From Cryphonectria parasitica EP155 (lineage: Eukaryota > Ascomycota > Sordariomycetes > Diaporthales > Cryphonectriaceae): a stretch of DNA of 64,000 nt. A model generated the notes under the pieces. That model saw nothing but the letters and a program-made list of their open reading frames with translations, ran no database searches and had not been told where the DNA came from. The stretch is from assembly GCF_011745365.1 (NCBI RefSeq), contig NW_024468914.1, forward strand, positions 3,684,228-3,748,227, given 5' to 3'. Numbering within the stretch: the first letter of the stretch is position 1; the number at the start of each line of letters is the position of its first letter. A program made the position numbers and the translations under genes. Of this stretch, positions 1 to 11,327 are shown piece by piece.

Positions 1-227
1 TGGAAGCAGGAGATACGTTGAGTCTTGGCCAGGGAACCGGAGAATCCTTTCCACACCCATCGGAAACTGGCGGACTTGCCTGCAACATGGATGAACTTTC
101 TATATCAAACGGCCCCTTCTCCTGGGACATTGGGAACGGTCAAGCTCCTATGAATCAAGAGGACTTCTGGCAAATTGGTGTCAATCAGGCGAATTATGAT
201 GATAGCATGATGGATGTTTCGATATGA
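1..227 (+). CDS. 3' end of an unidentified gene (partial)
   Basis: An open frame enters from the left edge (codons in phase with position 3) and stops with TGA at 225-227. About 74 C-terminal residues are visible. They are rich in Asn, Gln, Gly, Ser and acidic residues and contain the stretch EDFWQIG before the end DDSMMDVSI. Low-complexity acidic tails of this sort are common at the C terminus of fungal Zn2Cys6 regulators, but no diagnostic domain lies inside the window, so the function is left open. The gene starts outside the window. Confidence 0.55.
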   Translation, partial: EAGDTLSLGQGTGESFPHPSETGGLACNMDELSISNGPFSWDIGNGQAPMNQEDFWQIGVNQANYDDSMMDVSI

Positions 228-1478
228 TAGACACTTTGTTTGGTAGGATTGCGTACTGTTCAAGACACACTTACTTCGCATTCAGCTACTTGATTCGACT
301 TACAAACCCATGAAAAAACCTCTATGATTAGATATCACAAAATGATTTCTTCCAGGTCTTACCAAGGCGCTCATCGGGCTACGAAGCTTTGAACGATCTC
401 ACAGTATTCAACTACAGTAATAGACATCAAAGACGCAAGGTCTCTTCTTGTTGTACTGTCCGGTACTCTCTGTGAAGTAATGATACATATGACTTATGCG
501 TAGATGGCCTGGGCCACGATTCTCCCCCCGTGGCAATCAATTCAGCAAGCCGTCTCTCCTTCGCCTGACTTATCCCTCCGAGCGACAGCAAGTAGTCGGT
601 ATTTCTTCAAAATGAGTCACATCATTACACAGCCCGGCCTAAGGATATTTCATTTCTGTCAAAAATAAGTAAACTGTCTTTTGCTCGTGCTACAGACATT
701 CTACATGACAACCTAGCTCGGCCCAGACCCTTTGGGAGGCCTCGGCACAGGGCTCACAATACAGGCCTGCATGAACAACACGACCGCGGCGTTCACTAAA
801 TTGACTACCTGCTGACATGCAGGCGAACAACACAGTTGCGGCATGGACTAGCCTGGAAACAGCGTAGCTTTATGCAACACCGGCTCCGGGCCTACCCAGG
901 TGATTTCAAAGACACAGTCGTGATGTTCGCCCTTCTGCGACCGAGCGCAGCTTAATGTATCGCTAGCTCTCCCATGCCTGGCAGGAAATATCTGTGGCGT
1001 CCAAGTGACCAATTGCCATGGTCTGAAGGATAGATGCGCCTCGCTTCACCTCAATTCTGTGGGATAATTGGCTAGGGCTCTGTCGTCGCGAAGGCCACCA
1101 TTGCGGTGTTCGCCCAGGCGTGAGAAAGTGGTTGCTGTGTCGCTGTAACGCTGTAACTTGTCATCAGCTGCAGCAGACAACAGTAGAACAGAACCCATGA
1201 TAGAATGAACAAAATCTGTCTTCAGGCAGGGGGAACTCTGTTCCCTTTCTATTTTTTTCAGGATGCCCGGTGGGACTTGTCTGCTAACCAACTTGATTTT
1301 ACTCACGACCATACACTCAATGCTCGCCAGAATGGGCCCCGAAATCTAGTAAATTACTTCAGAGAAACACGGCGCCAAGAGGTTTCCTTGTGGGGCGATA
1401 TAAAGTACAGCCAGTGTCGGGATAGAGTCAGGCGTCTTTTTCCCACACTCTCGCAGGACATTGCGAATCACGGGTGAA
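228..1478. other. intergenic, no gene supported
   Basis: No open frame here has a credible start, protein-like composition or splice partner. The stretch serves as the 3' flank of the left-edge gene and the 5' region of the zinc-finger gene. The overlapping short frames at about 1046-1477 on both strands look like chance. Confidence 0.6.
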
Positions 1479-2977
1479 ATGGACGATATTCTGTGGATTT
1501 GCGTAAGTCGCCGGCCAGATCCAAGACCTATTGATCCAGCAAACAGTATATGTCACAGGCTGGTCTCAGAGCTGACTTGGGTGTACAGTGTCGATGTAGT
1601 GAGGCCGTGCAGAACACGTTCACGATAACACCAAAGTGTATCAACCGCGGGTGCGAGCATGTATTTTGTGTATACTGCACCGCTGAAACAAGAAGGGTCG
1701 TGCAAGGAGACATAACTACCGACCCGCTGGGCCAGCCAGGGTTTTGGGGGTCTTATATCAACAGTCAGGGCCAGAATGCGGCTCTGCCGAGAGAGGCTCC
1801 AGCACCCCCAGCAATGGAGCCGCACCAGGACCTAGCAGCCTTTCCACCCCTGGAAATGCCGATGGATGTCCCATTTGCATCATTCCACGCCTCCTCCCTC
1901 GATATTAGTGCAGGCGTCGCGCCGCAGAGCCTCACAAATGACACACTTTCATGGCCTTCCGATAGTCTCGCTCTCGCTGCTCAGCCCGGCCACCTTCTGG
2001 CCAGCCCACCGCTTCATTTTCCACATATTGCTGCTGCTAGTGACTCATACAACTTGCAGAGCACTTCGGTCCCAATATTCAACGAAGCCGCGTATATCAA
2101 TGGGCCCGCAAGTGCTGCTCTCTCAACTATTGGCCAGCCTACTTCTTACGGTGCTGTCGCAGACCGTCACATCACGGCTCTTCAACAGTCCAAAGAGCAC
2201 TCGCCCAACTTCTCCTTCACACCTCAGCCTGGGCAGATCCAGGGCATGCACACATCAGACAGCGACTCTTCTTCGACTGAGAATGATGTGTCGGGGCGAC
2301 AGAAGACCCCCAGAGAGCGCCGATTCCGCTGTCCCTTCGTGTACCACGATGCTATGAAGTACCGTGGCTGTCTGAAGCGCGGCTTTACACGCATCGGAGA
2401 CCTGAAACAACACCTGCGGCGACGTCATATGAAGCCTCTCTTCTGCGGCCTGTGCAAAAAGAAGTTCAAGTCCGACGCTGAGCGGAAAGCCCACTTGGGA
2501 AGCGTTAAGCCCTGCCGAGCGAGGATGGGCAGCGAGCCTGAGGGGATTAGCGAGAGCCAGAGAGAAAGCATGAGCCGCTATCCGAAGGACCGAAATGACG
2601 GTGTGGCGCAGTGGAACATGATCTGGGACATTATCTTCCCAAACCGCGTCGAGATGAAGCCATATTCGCCATTCATGGATGAGCGTCGGCCCGATGAAAT
2701 CGCCTCCCTGGTTGCTTTCTTTCAGAGTAAGGCCCGACAGATTCTCGGGACCAATTCTTCAACCAGGGATTCAGTGGACCAGATCATCTACGGTGCCCTG
2801 ATCGTCATTGGCGAGTGGGAGTCAGCAAACGGCATCGTGACTTCAGATGCCCCCATCAACATCTTGGGACCCAACATCCGACAGGCTCTTAGCTGTCAGC
2901 AGAAGAGGCCGAGCGGTGTGGCCAGCAGTGATGACCGCATATTCGCTCCCGTGGACCTTCACACGGCGCCTGAGTAG
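1479..2977 (+). CDS. C2H2-type zinc finger protein
   Basis: Likely a nuclear DNA-binding protein of about 470 residues. Exon 1 is only 1479-1502 (MDDILWIC). Intron 1503-1588 has a GTAAGT donor, a GCTGAC branch-like site and a TACAG acceptor, and exon 2 is 1589-2977. The splice joins W-I-C to C-R-C and completes an N-terminal Cys-rich motif (CCRC, later CINRGCEH and CVYC) typical of a fungal zinc-binding module. A long Pro/Ser/Ala-rich linker follows. Then, from about residue 255, come a C2H2 finger starting RRFRCPF and containing GFTRIGDLKQHLRRRH, and a second C-x2-C finger (FCGLCKKKFKSDAERKAHL). The C-terminal part resembles conserved fungal C2H2 proteins of unknown role. Without exon 1 the first Cys pair would be lost, which is why this start was preferred over the ATG at 1550. 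Target genes are unknown. Confidence 0.75.
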
Positions 2978-3163
2978 TGGTAGCTGGAGGAAACCTGGAC
3001 AAGGGATCGCATGAACTACTCATGGTGACATTGGCGTCGACAAGACCGCGAGTAGTTTAGTCGTGCCAGGAGAAGGTATTTTGGGGACCATAATTTCCAA
3101 GCTTTCTTTACTGGAAACTTAGTCCCACATTCTTATCACCGGGCAGAAGGGACAGCTGTGGGA

Positions 3164-4955
3164 TTACTCCTTTAAGCAGATGCAAGGTGGTGCATGGAAC
3201 AAATGCCCACGACGCTTCCTCAGGAAGTAAGCATACAACCCTCCTGCGATGTAGACGGCCACGGCTGATATGACAACAGGGTACCTAAACTGATCTGGAC
3301 GAGAAAATACGACGGTCGTGGCATAGGAGAGCATCTCGAACAGGTTCTGGAACGAAGCCTCGACGGCGGCGAATGTGCCCCGGTGGTCATCCTCGACTTC
3401 CTACACATCAGACAGTGTCAGTCCATGTTGGATCATCACGAAGACACAGCAAGAAGGTTCAAGGCTCACATCTTGTATGATATTCTGGGCAGACAGGTCA
3501 TACCCCCATAAGCCGACTCGACTCAAGGCCACACCCACTGCGAGGCCAGTGGCAGAGGATAGACTGCTCGTGCCCGCCCCCTCATTAGAGTCTGAGAAGT
3601 ACCAGCCTAGGGCGCCAGCGAGACACGTCATCTGCCAGGCCAGGCTCCATATGCCGGCGCGGACGACCCCGATCTTCCTCATCAACAAGGGGGCGGCCCA
3701 GGTAGCACTGATCTCGAAGATGCTGCTGCCGACGCGGGCCACGCCGACGTTCCACGAGGTGTAGCCAATGGAGACAAGGTAGGTGATCATCTGGCCGGAA
3801 AAGGACAGGACAGTGAAGTAGAGGAGTGATAGAGCAAACGATGGTAGGAACGCAGGGTGTCTGAAGTAGAATGGTAGTGATTCGATAGGGAGCACGCTGT
3901 TGATGACCTTGTACAGGACCGTCCTTGTGGGTGCAAGCCTCGGCCCATGATTCGAGCCTCCTTCGACTTCGCTTGTGGGAGCAGTAGGCCCCCTTGTTCG
4001 TTCAAGGCCACGAACTCGTTTGTAAACCTACAGGCCCATTCAGACAGTAAGAATAGGAAGACTTGTCCTCAACAGATACGAAGTGCCTTACCTGTTCAAT
4101 GAAGATAGTTTCTACGAGCACGGATGCAACGTTCATGCCCAGTGTCGTATAAATGGCAATCTCAGTCGAGGCGATGGCCACCAGAGAAATCGTGAGAGGC
4201 CCCACAAGCTTGCAGAACAGATCAATGCGGCGCATTCGGGCATTCATAGCTATACGATGTGATAAGTGACGCGCTGCATAATGTTTAAAACAGGGATTTG
4301 GACTCGAGATTTACTCACATCGTCGAGCAGCTTCGTTGCCCTCAGTGATGACGACAACCCAGTCCCGTTCAACCGATATCGTGTTCATCGTAGAGCACAG
4401 CTTTTCCACCACCGCCAGGAGCACAATGGCCCCAAAGAGACCGGCATGCTTCTGATAGCCCGCCCCGTCTTTCCCTCTCTCCAGGATCAGCAGCAGGGCG
4501 CAAGATACAGCAACCGGAATTCTCTGTCCAACAATGGACGTCCGGATGACGATGAGCCGGTTGCCCTTGTTGATCCAAGTCCCCAAGGGCTGCGAGAGAG
4601 CAATATACCCTGCATTACGCACAAGGGAATATATCGAGACCGGGAGCAGGGTTCCAGGAAAGACGGACGTCAGGAAAAGAGCTGCGCCAAACTCGAAAAG
4701 GCGCGAGTTCCAGGTGGAGAGGAAGTGTGAGGTATACAATCTAAAGGCGACTGATCTGGGCACGCCGGCGCCGACACCTGTTAGATCGAACTCTTCCTCG
4801 CCATGCTCAACTTGGTGCAGGAGGTGATGACCGTCACTGAGGTCGGCTGTCGCATCGGCGTCTCCTATGGGTGCATGAGGCATATGTTGTCGAGAACCAC
4901 CCAGGCGGGCGACCTCGGCTGTGTGTTGTGCTGTGAGGTTCTCGTCTTGGACCAT
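3164..4955 (-). CDS. ferroportin-family (SLC40A) metal exporter
   Basis: Predicted multi-pass membrane protein of 529 residues in the ferroportin/IREG family, which exports Fe2+ from the cytosol or into an organelle. Exons on the minus strand are 4955-4319, 4249-4092, 4027-3470 and 3400-3164. All junctions keep frame and have GT..AG ends (GTGAGT, GTAAGG, GTGAGC donors). The first ATG in frame is at 4955. After a hydrophilic N terminus the family signature LYTSHFLSTWNSRLFEFG appears at about residue 75, followed by hydrophobic helices. RRIDLFCKLVGPL marks the helix after the first half. A hydrophilic loop separates the two six-helix-like halves, and IIQDEVEDDHRGTFAAVE lies near the end, as in fungal relatives. 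The orthologue in other fungi is poorly characterised, so the substrate (iron or another divalent metal) is inferred from the family. It is transcribed away from the PTH11-like gene, with 2.3 kb between them. Confidence 0.85.
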
Positions 4956-7261
4956 GAGTAAAGCGAGGCAATGAGAAGCTCTATGAGAAGCCAACAACAA
5001 CTTTGCAGATATTCAAGACATGGTGTGACCTCTGAGAATGATGCATGCGTCGTGAGGGCTGGTCTTCACGTCCACTTCAAGGCCAAAGAGCCAGTGACGG
5101 CCGAGCACGGGCGACAGTGATTTAGCACCAACCCACTTCGCCCGTGCCGTTAACGGCTCTTTGACGGCTCCAGTGTGCTCCACTAAACGTTGTAGAAGCT
5201 AGCCTAGCTTTGCTCCAGTGATCCTCGTCTCGGTGGAATTTGCCGAGTATAAATATAGAGTTGTTTCAAAACCCTCCAATCTTGGCTTGCCATTATGACA
5301 GAATCACCTGCTTGCTCTCGTAGTCTCGTGGAATCTGGTTCAAACAATATGAGCTCACTGGTAGCGAGCTCTCCCACCCTTTTCCTCATCTTATGAAGGG
5401 ACATGAGTGATTGCATGAGGTACGGGCGAACTCGTCATCAACTCACTCACCGAGTCCACCTAGGCACATGACACCGCTCTCGCCAAGTTACAGCGCAGCG
5501 GACCGTTACTATTACTACGGTATGTCCTTCACTGTTGCATGCGTGGTGGGCAGGTTGTTCTATCGACCTGTCTCCGGAAACAATTCTAGACCTAGCTTGC
5601 CCGTGGAATCGATCTCTTGGGGTGGAGAATATTCTGGAGATGAATTATGGAGAAAAGGTTCCGGGCAGGTCTTCTCGGTCTAGGCGGATCAGTGGATGCC
5701 ACATGAGACACCTGAAGCAGTAAACAATTAATGCTGTCGCCATGCAGATGCCTCATAACTTGGCTACTGCACGGACGGCTTGTTGTTCTCCACATCTCCA
5801 GAATGGTCGACTGGCTAGCCTGGATGGCAGGGACCGTAATCTTCTCTCGAGTGCCTGTCTTGCAGGTGCAAGGCTGGGTGCGCTGAAGAACTGCCGGACC
5901 GGATGCTTGTCCTTAGGCGACTAGGTCCGCAGCCACTGCAGGCAGTGCAGCTGCAGATCACAAGCCGATAGTGCCGCTGTCGCGATTCGACCTTGGTTCG
6001 GCACAATGGTGAGTGCGGCAGACCCTTTCTGGCATTGCGAATTATGCGCCGCTGAGGCATGTAACCACGATTTGAGGTTCGGCTTTTGTGTCTGCGTCCG
6101 ACACTTGGGCGCAGTCCCACTCATAATGCACCACTACCACTTTTTATGGAAAATGGAATGACGGGGGGCATGAACATCAGTGGACACCCAAAGGCACGGA
6201 ATCCCGCAACGTGGGCCTGGGTCAACCCAGTTTCTTGTCAGGGGAGAGAAAGGCTTTTGTGTTCTAGAAGACCTCAACACAAGAAGTGAAGATGGCTCAA
6301 CACCGTGCTCTACATCAGAAGCTGAGCACGTACAAGTTCGCGTATCGGACACAATTTCGATCATCGTAGATCTCGAGTCGCTCGGAAAGTAAAAACACGA
6401 TCGCCACAATACAAGAATAGTACATAAACGAGACCATACACATGGGCTCTTGACTCGTGTGGTAGCAAAGAACAAGGGACAAGGCAAAATTCCTGCTGTG
6501 GCTGCGACTTGTCGTCGCCTGGGTGTGGGCCCATCGTCAACGTCTTCACCTGCCCCCGCCACGCCATGTCGTCGCCCGCATTCTACTGCTGAAACGCATG
6601 GCCGACCAGGATCAAAAGGGTGCTCGGCCGAGCCAGGCACGCCAGTCTCTCGCCAGTCAAGCATCGAGAATGGCATGTTTGTCTGCCCTCCACATTCAGG
6701 GTGGAGCCAATGTACTGTATGTCAAACACACTAGATAGAAGACGACCTTCCCTTGTGATGCCCCAGTTCCGTCCCGTCATGGCCTCTTAAAACGCCATAC
6801 GCCAGATGCTGTGGGACGCTTCTCAATAAGAGTGCTTTCTTCCGGCGGCTACCATGCCTCTTTCAGGGGCCCTCCTCCGATGCCGAGGACCCGCGGCAGT
6901 GGTGTGGAGGAGGGCTTGTCCCGGAGGGGTTGGCGAGGCGGATGGGTTAAGCCTTCAAGCATGCTGCATGTTGCATTATCGCCACACCAGACTTGTGTCC
7001 GTCCAGAAGTTCTGGGGCTCAAAGGGTTGACTTCTTGTTTGCAGGCCACGCAGGCACAGCATCGCCCCCTTTTTCAACCGGGGGTTTGCCCAGCGGTTCC
7101 CTCTCTGCTTTCACTTGAGTTTTTTTCCCCTTCTCTCTTTTTCTTTTTCTTTTTTTCCAGTAATCATGACGGTGTACATCCGTGAGGACCTACATTCAAT
7201 GCATCATCATCCTCGACTCCGCGTGCACTGAAATCGACCACCGACATACCGTGCCGCGAGG
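4956..7261. other. 2.3-kb divergent intergenic region
   Basis: No convincing gene. Several short overlapping frames exist on both strands (the longest about 180 codons at 6134-6676, minus) but none has protein-like composition or a family signature. A long pyrimidine tract at about 7122-7162 ends in TTTCCAG just before the PTH11-like gene. It is either a promoter CT element or the end of a 5'-UTR intron. A 21-codon upstream ORF starts at about 7166 and ends before the main ATG. Confidence 0.55.
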
Positions 7262-8562
7262 ATGACGACGACTGGAAATATGGACGTGGGGTCGGCCAAT
7301 AGCACCGTCGATGCGATGGGTATACAGAGCGGCAACCTCGGGCCCATGATTCTCGCTGTGTGCTGGGCTATGACGGCTGGTGCAGCGGTGTTCCTCGGGG
7401 CGCGGGTGTTTGTCAAGTTGACGACGCATAAGCGACTGTGGTGGGACGACTGGCTACTGGTGGCCTCGTTCCTCATGCTGGTAGCATTCTCGACGACGAC
7501 GTCGTACGGAGTGAAAGCGGGCATCGGCAGGCATCATGCCACGACTGGAAAAACCTCCCAAACTAACGAGCTGCAGCTCGTTGTTGTTGTCGCCACTGTC
7601 TTCTCCGTGCTGGGCGCGTCCTGGTCCAAGACGTCCTTCGCCATCACTCTCCTCCGGATCACGACGGGCACCATACACTACATCGTCTGGTTCATTATTG
7701 TGTCTATGAACCTGGTCCTGACCTTCAACGCTATCCTGCAATTTCTATGGTGTCAGCCAGCGTCGGTGGCCTGGAACAGCGGCCATGGTGGCACGTGTTG
7801 GAGTCAGAATGTTATTGTCTACTACAGCATCACTGCAGCAGCTTATTCGGCTGGTATGGATATTCTGCTCGCCGCTGTACCGTGGGCTGTCATTATGCGT
7901 CTGAAGATGCATACGAAGGAAAAGTTGGGTGTGGCCGTCTGCATGAGCCTCGGTGTAATGTAAGCCTCCTCTTCCTCTATTACATCAGATTTAGTCCCTT
8001 GCGCTGACAAAAACGTATGTATAGCGCCGCTATCACATCCATCTTCCGTGCTTATCACATACCTGCCCTCTACTCGAACGACTATTCATGGGACGAGTCT
8101 ACACTCTTTGTCTGGACCGCCGCTGAAATGGCAACCACCATCATCGCTACATCAATCCCTGTGCTGCGCGTCCTCCTAAGCAAGGTCGTGAGCTCAACCC
8201 GGCGCGACCGCGGCGAGTCACAGTTCGCCAACACGTTCAGGACGGGCACCTATGCCTGCAGCACCGTGAGCAGGGGCCAGAGCTACAGGAGGATGGGCGA
8301 CGGGACTTATACCCGTAAAGGCGGCGATGGAAATCTCGTCGGGATCAGTGAGAGCGGCGAGAGCGTGTCCAGCCTAGTCATTACGTCTGAGAAGGGCGCG
8401 GACAGGGATGTAGAGCATGGGGGCATTCTGAAGACCGAGGAGATCATGGTTAATTATGATCGACTTAGTGTTCATCAGGGCGGTATTGATAGCCATGCAG
8501 GCAACTCGGCGTTGGGGTACGAGTTGCGAGAAGTACCTAACGTCTATGTAAGATCACAGTGA
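7262..8562 (+). CDS. PTH11-like integral membrane protein (rhodopsin-fold domain)
   Basis: Predicted seven-helix plasma-membrane protein of 411 residues, of the fungal PTH11-like receptor group. Exon 1 is 7262-7959, intron 7960-8024 (GTAAGC donor, CTGAC branch-like site, TATAG acceptor), exon 2 8025-8562. Hydrophobic segments follow a short Ser/Thr/Asn-rich N terminus with possible N-glycosylation sites. RLWWDDWLLVASF after the first helix is the hallmark of this family (WxDDxL). QFLWCQP and a later GTCW supply the extracellular Cys pair. After the seventh helix comes a hydrophilic tail of about 120 residues with many Ser, Gly, Arg and Lys, presumably cytosolic. There is no N-terminal CFEM domain. 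Such proteins sense surface or chemical cues in filamentous fungi. Ligand and G-protein coupling cannot be read from sequence. It converges on the Clr5 gene downstream. Confidence 0.85.
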
Positions 8563-9450
8563 CGGTTGGTGGATTAGCTAAGGTACTTGCCTAGAAACGT
8601 AGAAAGTAAAAGGAACAAAATATTTACATTCAATATGGGCTTGTGAAATTCCGCTGGTAATTTTATTTTCTAACCTTTAATCTCGGGCCTCCACAGTAAT
8701 CCATCAACCTTCCTTTTGTTACACAACTGACCTATCGAAAGTTATTATGAATGAGAGCATGGATGCCTTGCTAGAAAAAAAGGGAAAGAAAAACGGAGGA
8801 ACCTTGAGGGAGAGAGGGGGGGACAGCCGGCTACGTGAAACTATCTAGGCAGACGAGAGGGTGCCTTGCAACAGTGGGGGCCAGTGACTCGCTGGCCCTC
8901 ACACAAAAGTTCTATAGATGACCTAATACGGAGATTCCCACCGGCTTCGTTCCCAGTTCTGTTATTCATTGCCCGTTTCCATCTATGATGACGTGTGAGG
9001 CTTGACAGACCAAACTCTTTCAGCTCTTCTCCATTACTTCAGCCCTCACACCGCCTCTCTCCCTAATATAGTGTTTGTATTATCTTCAAACGACCGTTGT
9101 TAGTTTTCCAATGAACGTTACAGGATACATAAGCGCGTTAATTTTTGTGACTCGTAACCTTTGCAACTTCCGCTCAAGTCTTCTTTATCCTGTCTGTCAC
9201 CCTCGCTCAAGCTTGAAAGACGAGGCTGTATAATCACTGATTACAGTAAATCCTCCACATGATACCTTGGTACTATTTGCAATGCTGTGTATCTGCTCTA
9301 CCTCCTTCGAAAACTAAGCTCTCGAAACACCGGGTCATATACGTCGTCTTCGAGAGGAACAATAAGAGGAGACAAAGGAAATTCGTGATCATCTGATATA
9401 TACAAAGATTTATACAAAATTCTAGAGCACTTTGCCTTGAATGTCGTTTC
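8563..9450. other. convergent 3' flanks, no gene
   Basis: AT-leaning stretch between the convergent PTH11-like and Clr5 genes, presumably holding both 3' UTRs. I see no coding, RNA or repeat feature in it. Confidence 0.55.
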
Positions 9451-11327
9451 TCATCGTGTTGAATAAGTTTCCGCTCCTGGTGAAGGTCGCCACTGAATAT
9501 GATTGCCGTATTGAGGCCGAAGCTGTAGTTCATAGTCGCAGCTCCACAAATGAAGGGTCACCGACTCCAGTGTGTTGGTCCTAGTCGTAATCAGCTCCAG
9601 GATACGATCTCTTAACGCATTTGCCTTGGCCGCTGACAAGACGATGGTATGGCGGTGGTACAATACCCCCAGAACCTGTAGCAAAGATAGATTTGAGGAA
9701 ACCAAGCTGCTTGTTGCGGGCCGTGAGTCAATCCTGGTCAGAACTTGTTCCAGCAACTTTAGCGACGGGCCAACGTGTCCCAGCCTCCATTCGAGCTCGG
9801 CCATCCAGAAGGCCTTGTCTTCCGGATTGATAAAGTCGACCAGACTAGAATTGCCCGCCTCCATCAGAAGTCCTTGCGCCTCATCCAGCTTCTGATGGCT
9901 AATCAGGGCTTCGGCTAATGCGAGTCTATTCTCCTGAGCGCTTGGGACCAAGCTTGGATCATCCTTTGATAGAATCAGATTGCGGCGCAGGACCTCCTCA
10001 TTCTGACCACGCACCGAGCTTGGTACGTAAGCCTCTATGCGGAGCGATCCGATGTCGTTAAAGCCTCGTGTCTTCCTCCATACTGTTGGGCATGTCGCTG
10101 AAATGGTGTTGAGAAAATGCTCAGAGAACTCCGGGACGTCTTGAGATTCCAGTATTTCGAAGTAGATCGACCACATATTGTTGAGGGGGTGTTCCGGGCC
10201 GTACAACTCCCTGAAGAGATCCAACGAGTGCTTCACGAGAACGCAACAGACCCTAAAACATGCCTCAGATGCCGGATAACGTCTGTAGGAAGCGGCGATG
10301 TCCATAATCTTTTTATATATGAACGGGTGGTGCAAGTATATCAGGCCTTTCAAGTAGTTGAACGACTTGTTAATATCCGCAAAAGCTTGTCGCGTCCTGT
10401 TGTCGTCGGAGAGTGTTTGCAGTCCCCTTTGAAATAGCGGGAAGAAGTCGACATCGTCTTCTGTGACCAACCCAGAAGGACATCGGTGCTCTGTGCCAGG
10501 CTGGCCCTTTAACCAGATGCCGCCGATTTCCATGTCATGGCTGAGCCAGAGCTCCCAGTAGTGTTTGGCAGCCTCCACGGATTCATGTAAGCCAGGCGCC
10601 TTCATCCGCCGTGGTATCTCTCGGCTGCCAAATGCCCGTGTCGCTACCTCGGTGGGTGTCGGAGTGGCTCGACGTCCTTCTTGCAGAGAAGGACTGCCTT
10701 CTTTAGACTTCTCGAGGTGTCTTGCGATGCGCCGCTCAAAGTTGAGTCTTTTCGTGCCTGCCCAAAAGTCTTCTGGGTTTTTGTTTCCGGATATGAGCTC
10801 CCGAGCCTCGTGCTCTTTGATGTTTTTCCGCAGCCCCCACTTCTTGAAACGAAACTTATAGGCTCTCGGTCTTGCATATACATGTTTGTCAGCACTGATT
10901 CATATCGAACGTTTGCAGTTTTACGCAAGAGACTTTTGCATACGTACGTTGCATCGAAGCCATACTCTCTGCTCATATACTCTCGGACTGTCGGCATTGG
11001 AAGATTCTCTTCCCAGTAGAGGCGGGTGATCACCTCCCGATGACGATTCCATTGTTCTTCGGAATAATTATTAGACCCCCGGCTGGATCCCTCTGCTGGT
11101 GAGCCCCTTGACGAGGTCGTGTCGGGTTCTGACCTTCTGTCGCTGCTGAATTGACCATATGAGCTTACGTTGGACGAGAGAGAGTTTTCTGGGCTGGATA
11201 GGGTGACGGCCATATAATCAGAGGGTGCAGAAGGTGTATTGGCTTCCCCTCGGCCGGCGGCTCCGCTTGCTTGATTTGGAAGCAAGAAGCGGTCATGGAG
11301 AGGATAGTCAGTGTCTTCCGATTCCAT
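9451..11327 (-). CDS. Clr5-domain protein
   Basis: Protein of about 599 residues. Exon 1 is 11327-10948 and exon 2 10870-9451, with an intron starting GTACGT, a CTGAC branch-like site and a GCAAG acceptor. The first ~85 residues are Ser/Gly-rich and disordered. The Clr5 domain follows (about 87-145): NYSEEQWNRHREVITRLYW, then REYMSREYGFDAT, and across the splice the basic FRFKKWGLRKNIK. The domain is reconstituted only when the intron is removed, which supports the model. The remaining ~400 residues are helix-rich (EAAKHYWELW, SEACFRVCCVLVKHSLDLF, LEQVLTRID) and look TPR-like, as in many Clr5 proteins. The name comes from fission yeast Clr5, linked to silencing, but most filamentous members are uncharacterised, so a chromatin or regulatory role is only inferred. 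Confidence 0.8.

Noticed and set aside
1205..1477. 90-codon plus-strand frame just before the C2H2 gene
   Set aside because: Overlaps an equally long minus-strand frame, lacks motifs and ends before the better-supported ATG at 1479.
6134..6676. 180-codon minus-strand frame in the 4.9-7.3 kb intergenic region
   Set aside because: Overlapped by several other frames of similar length on both strands, with no recognisable domain and no splice-supported extension.
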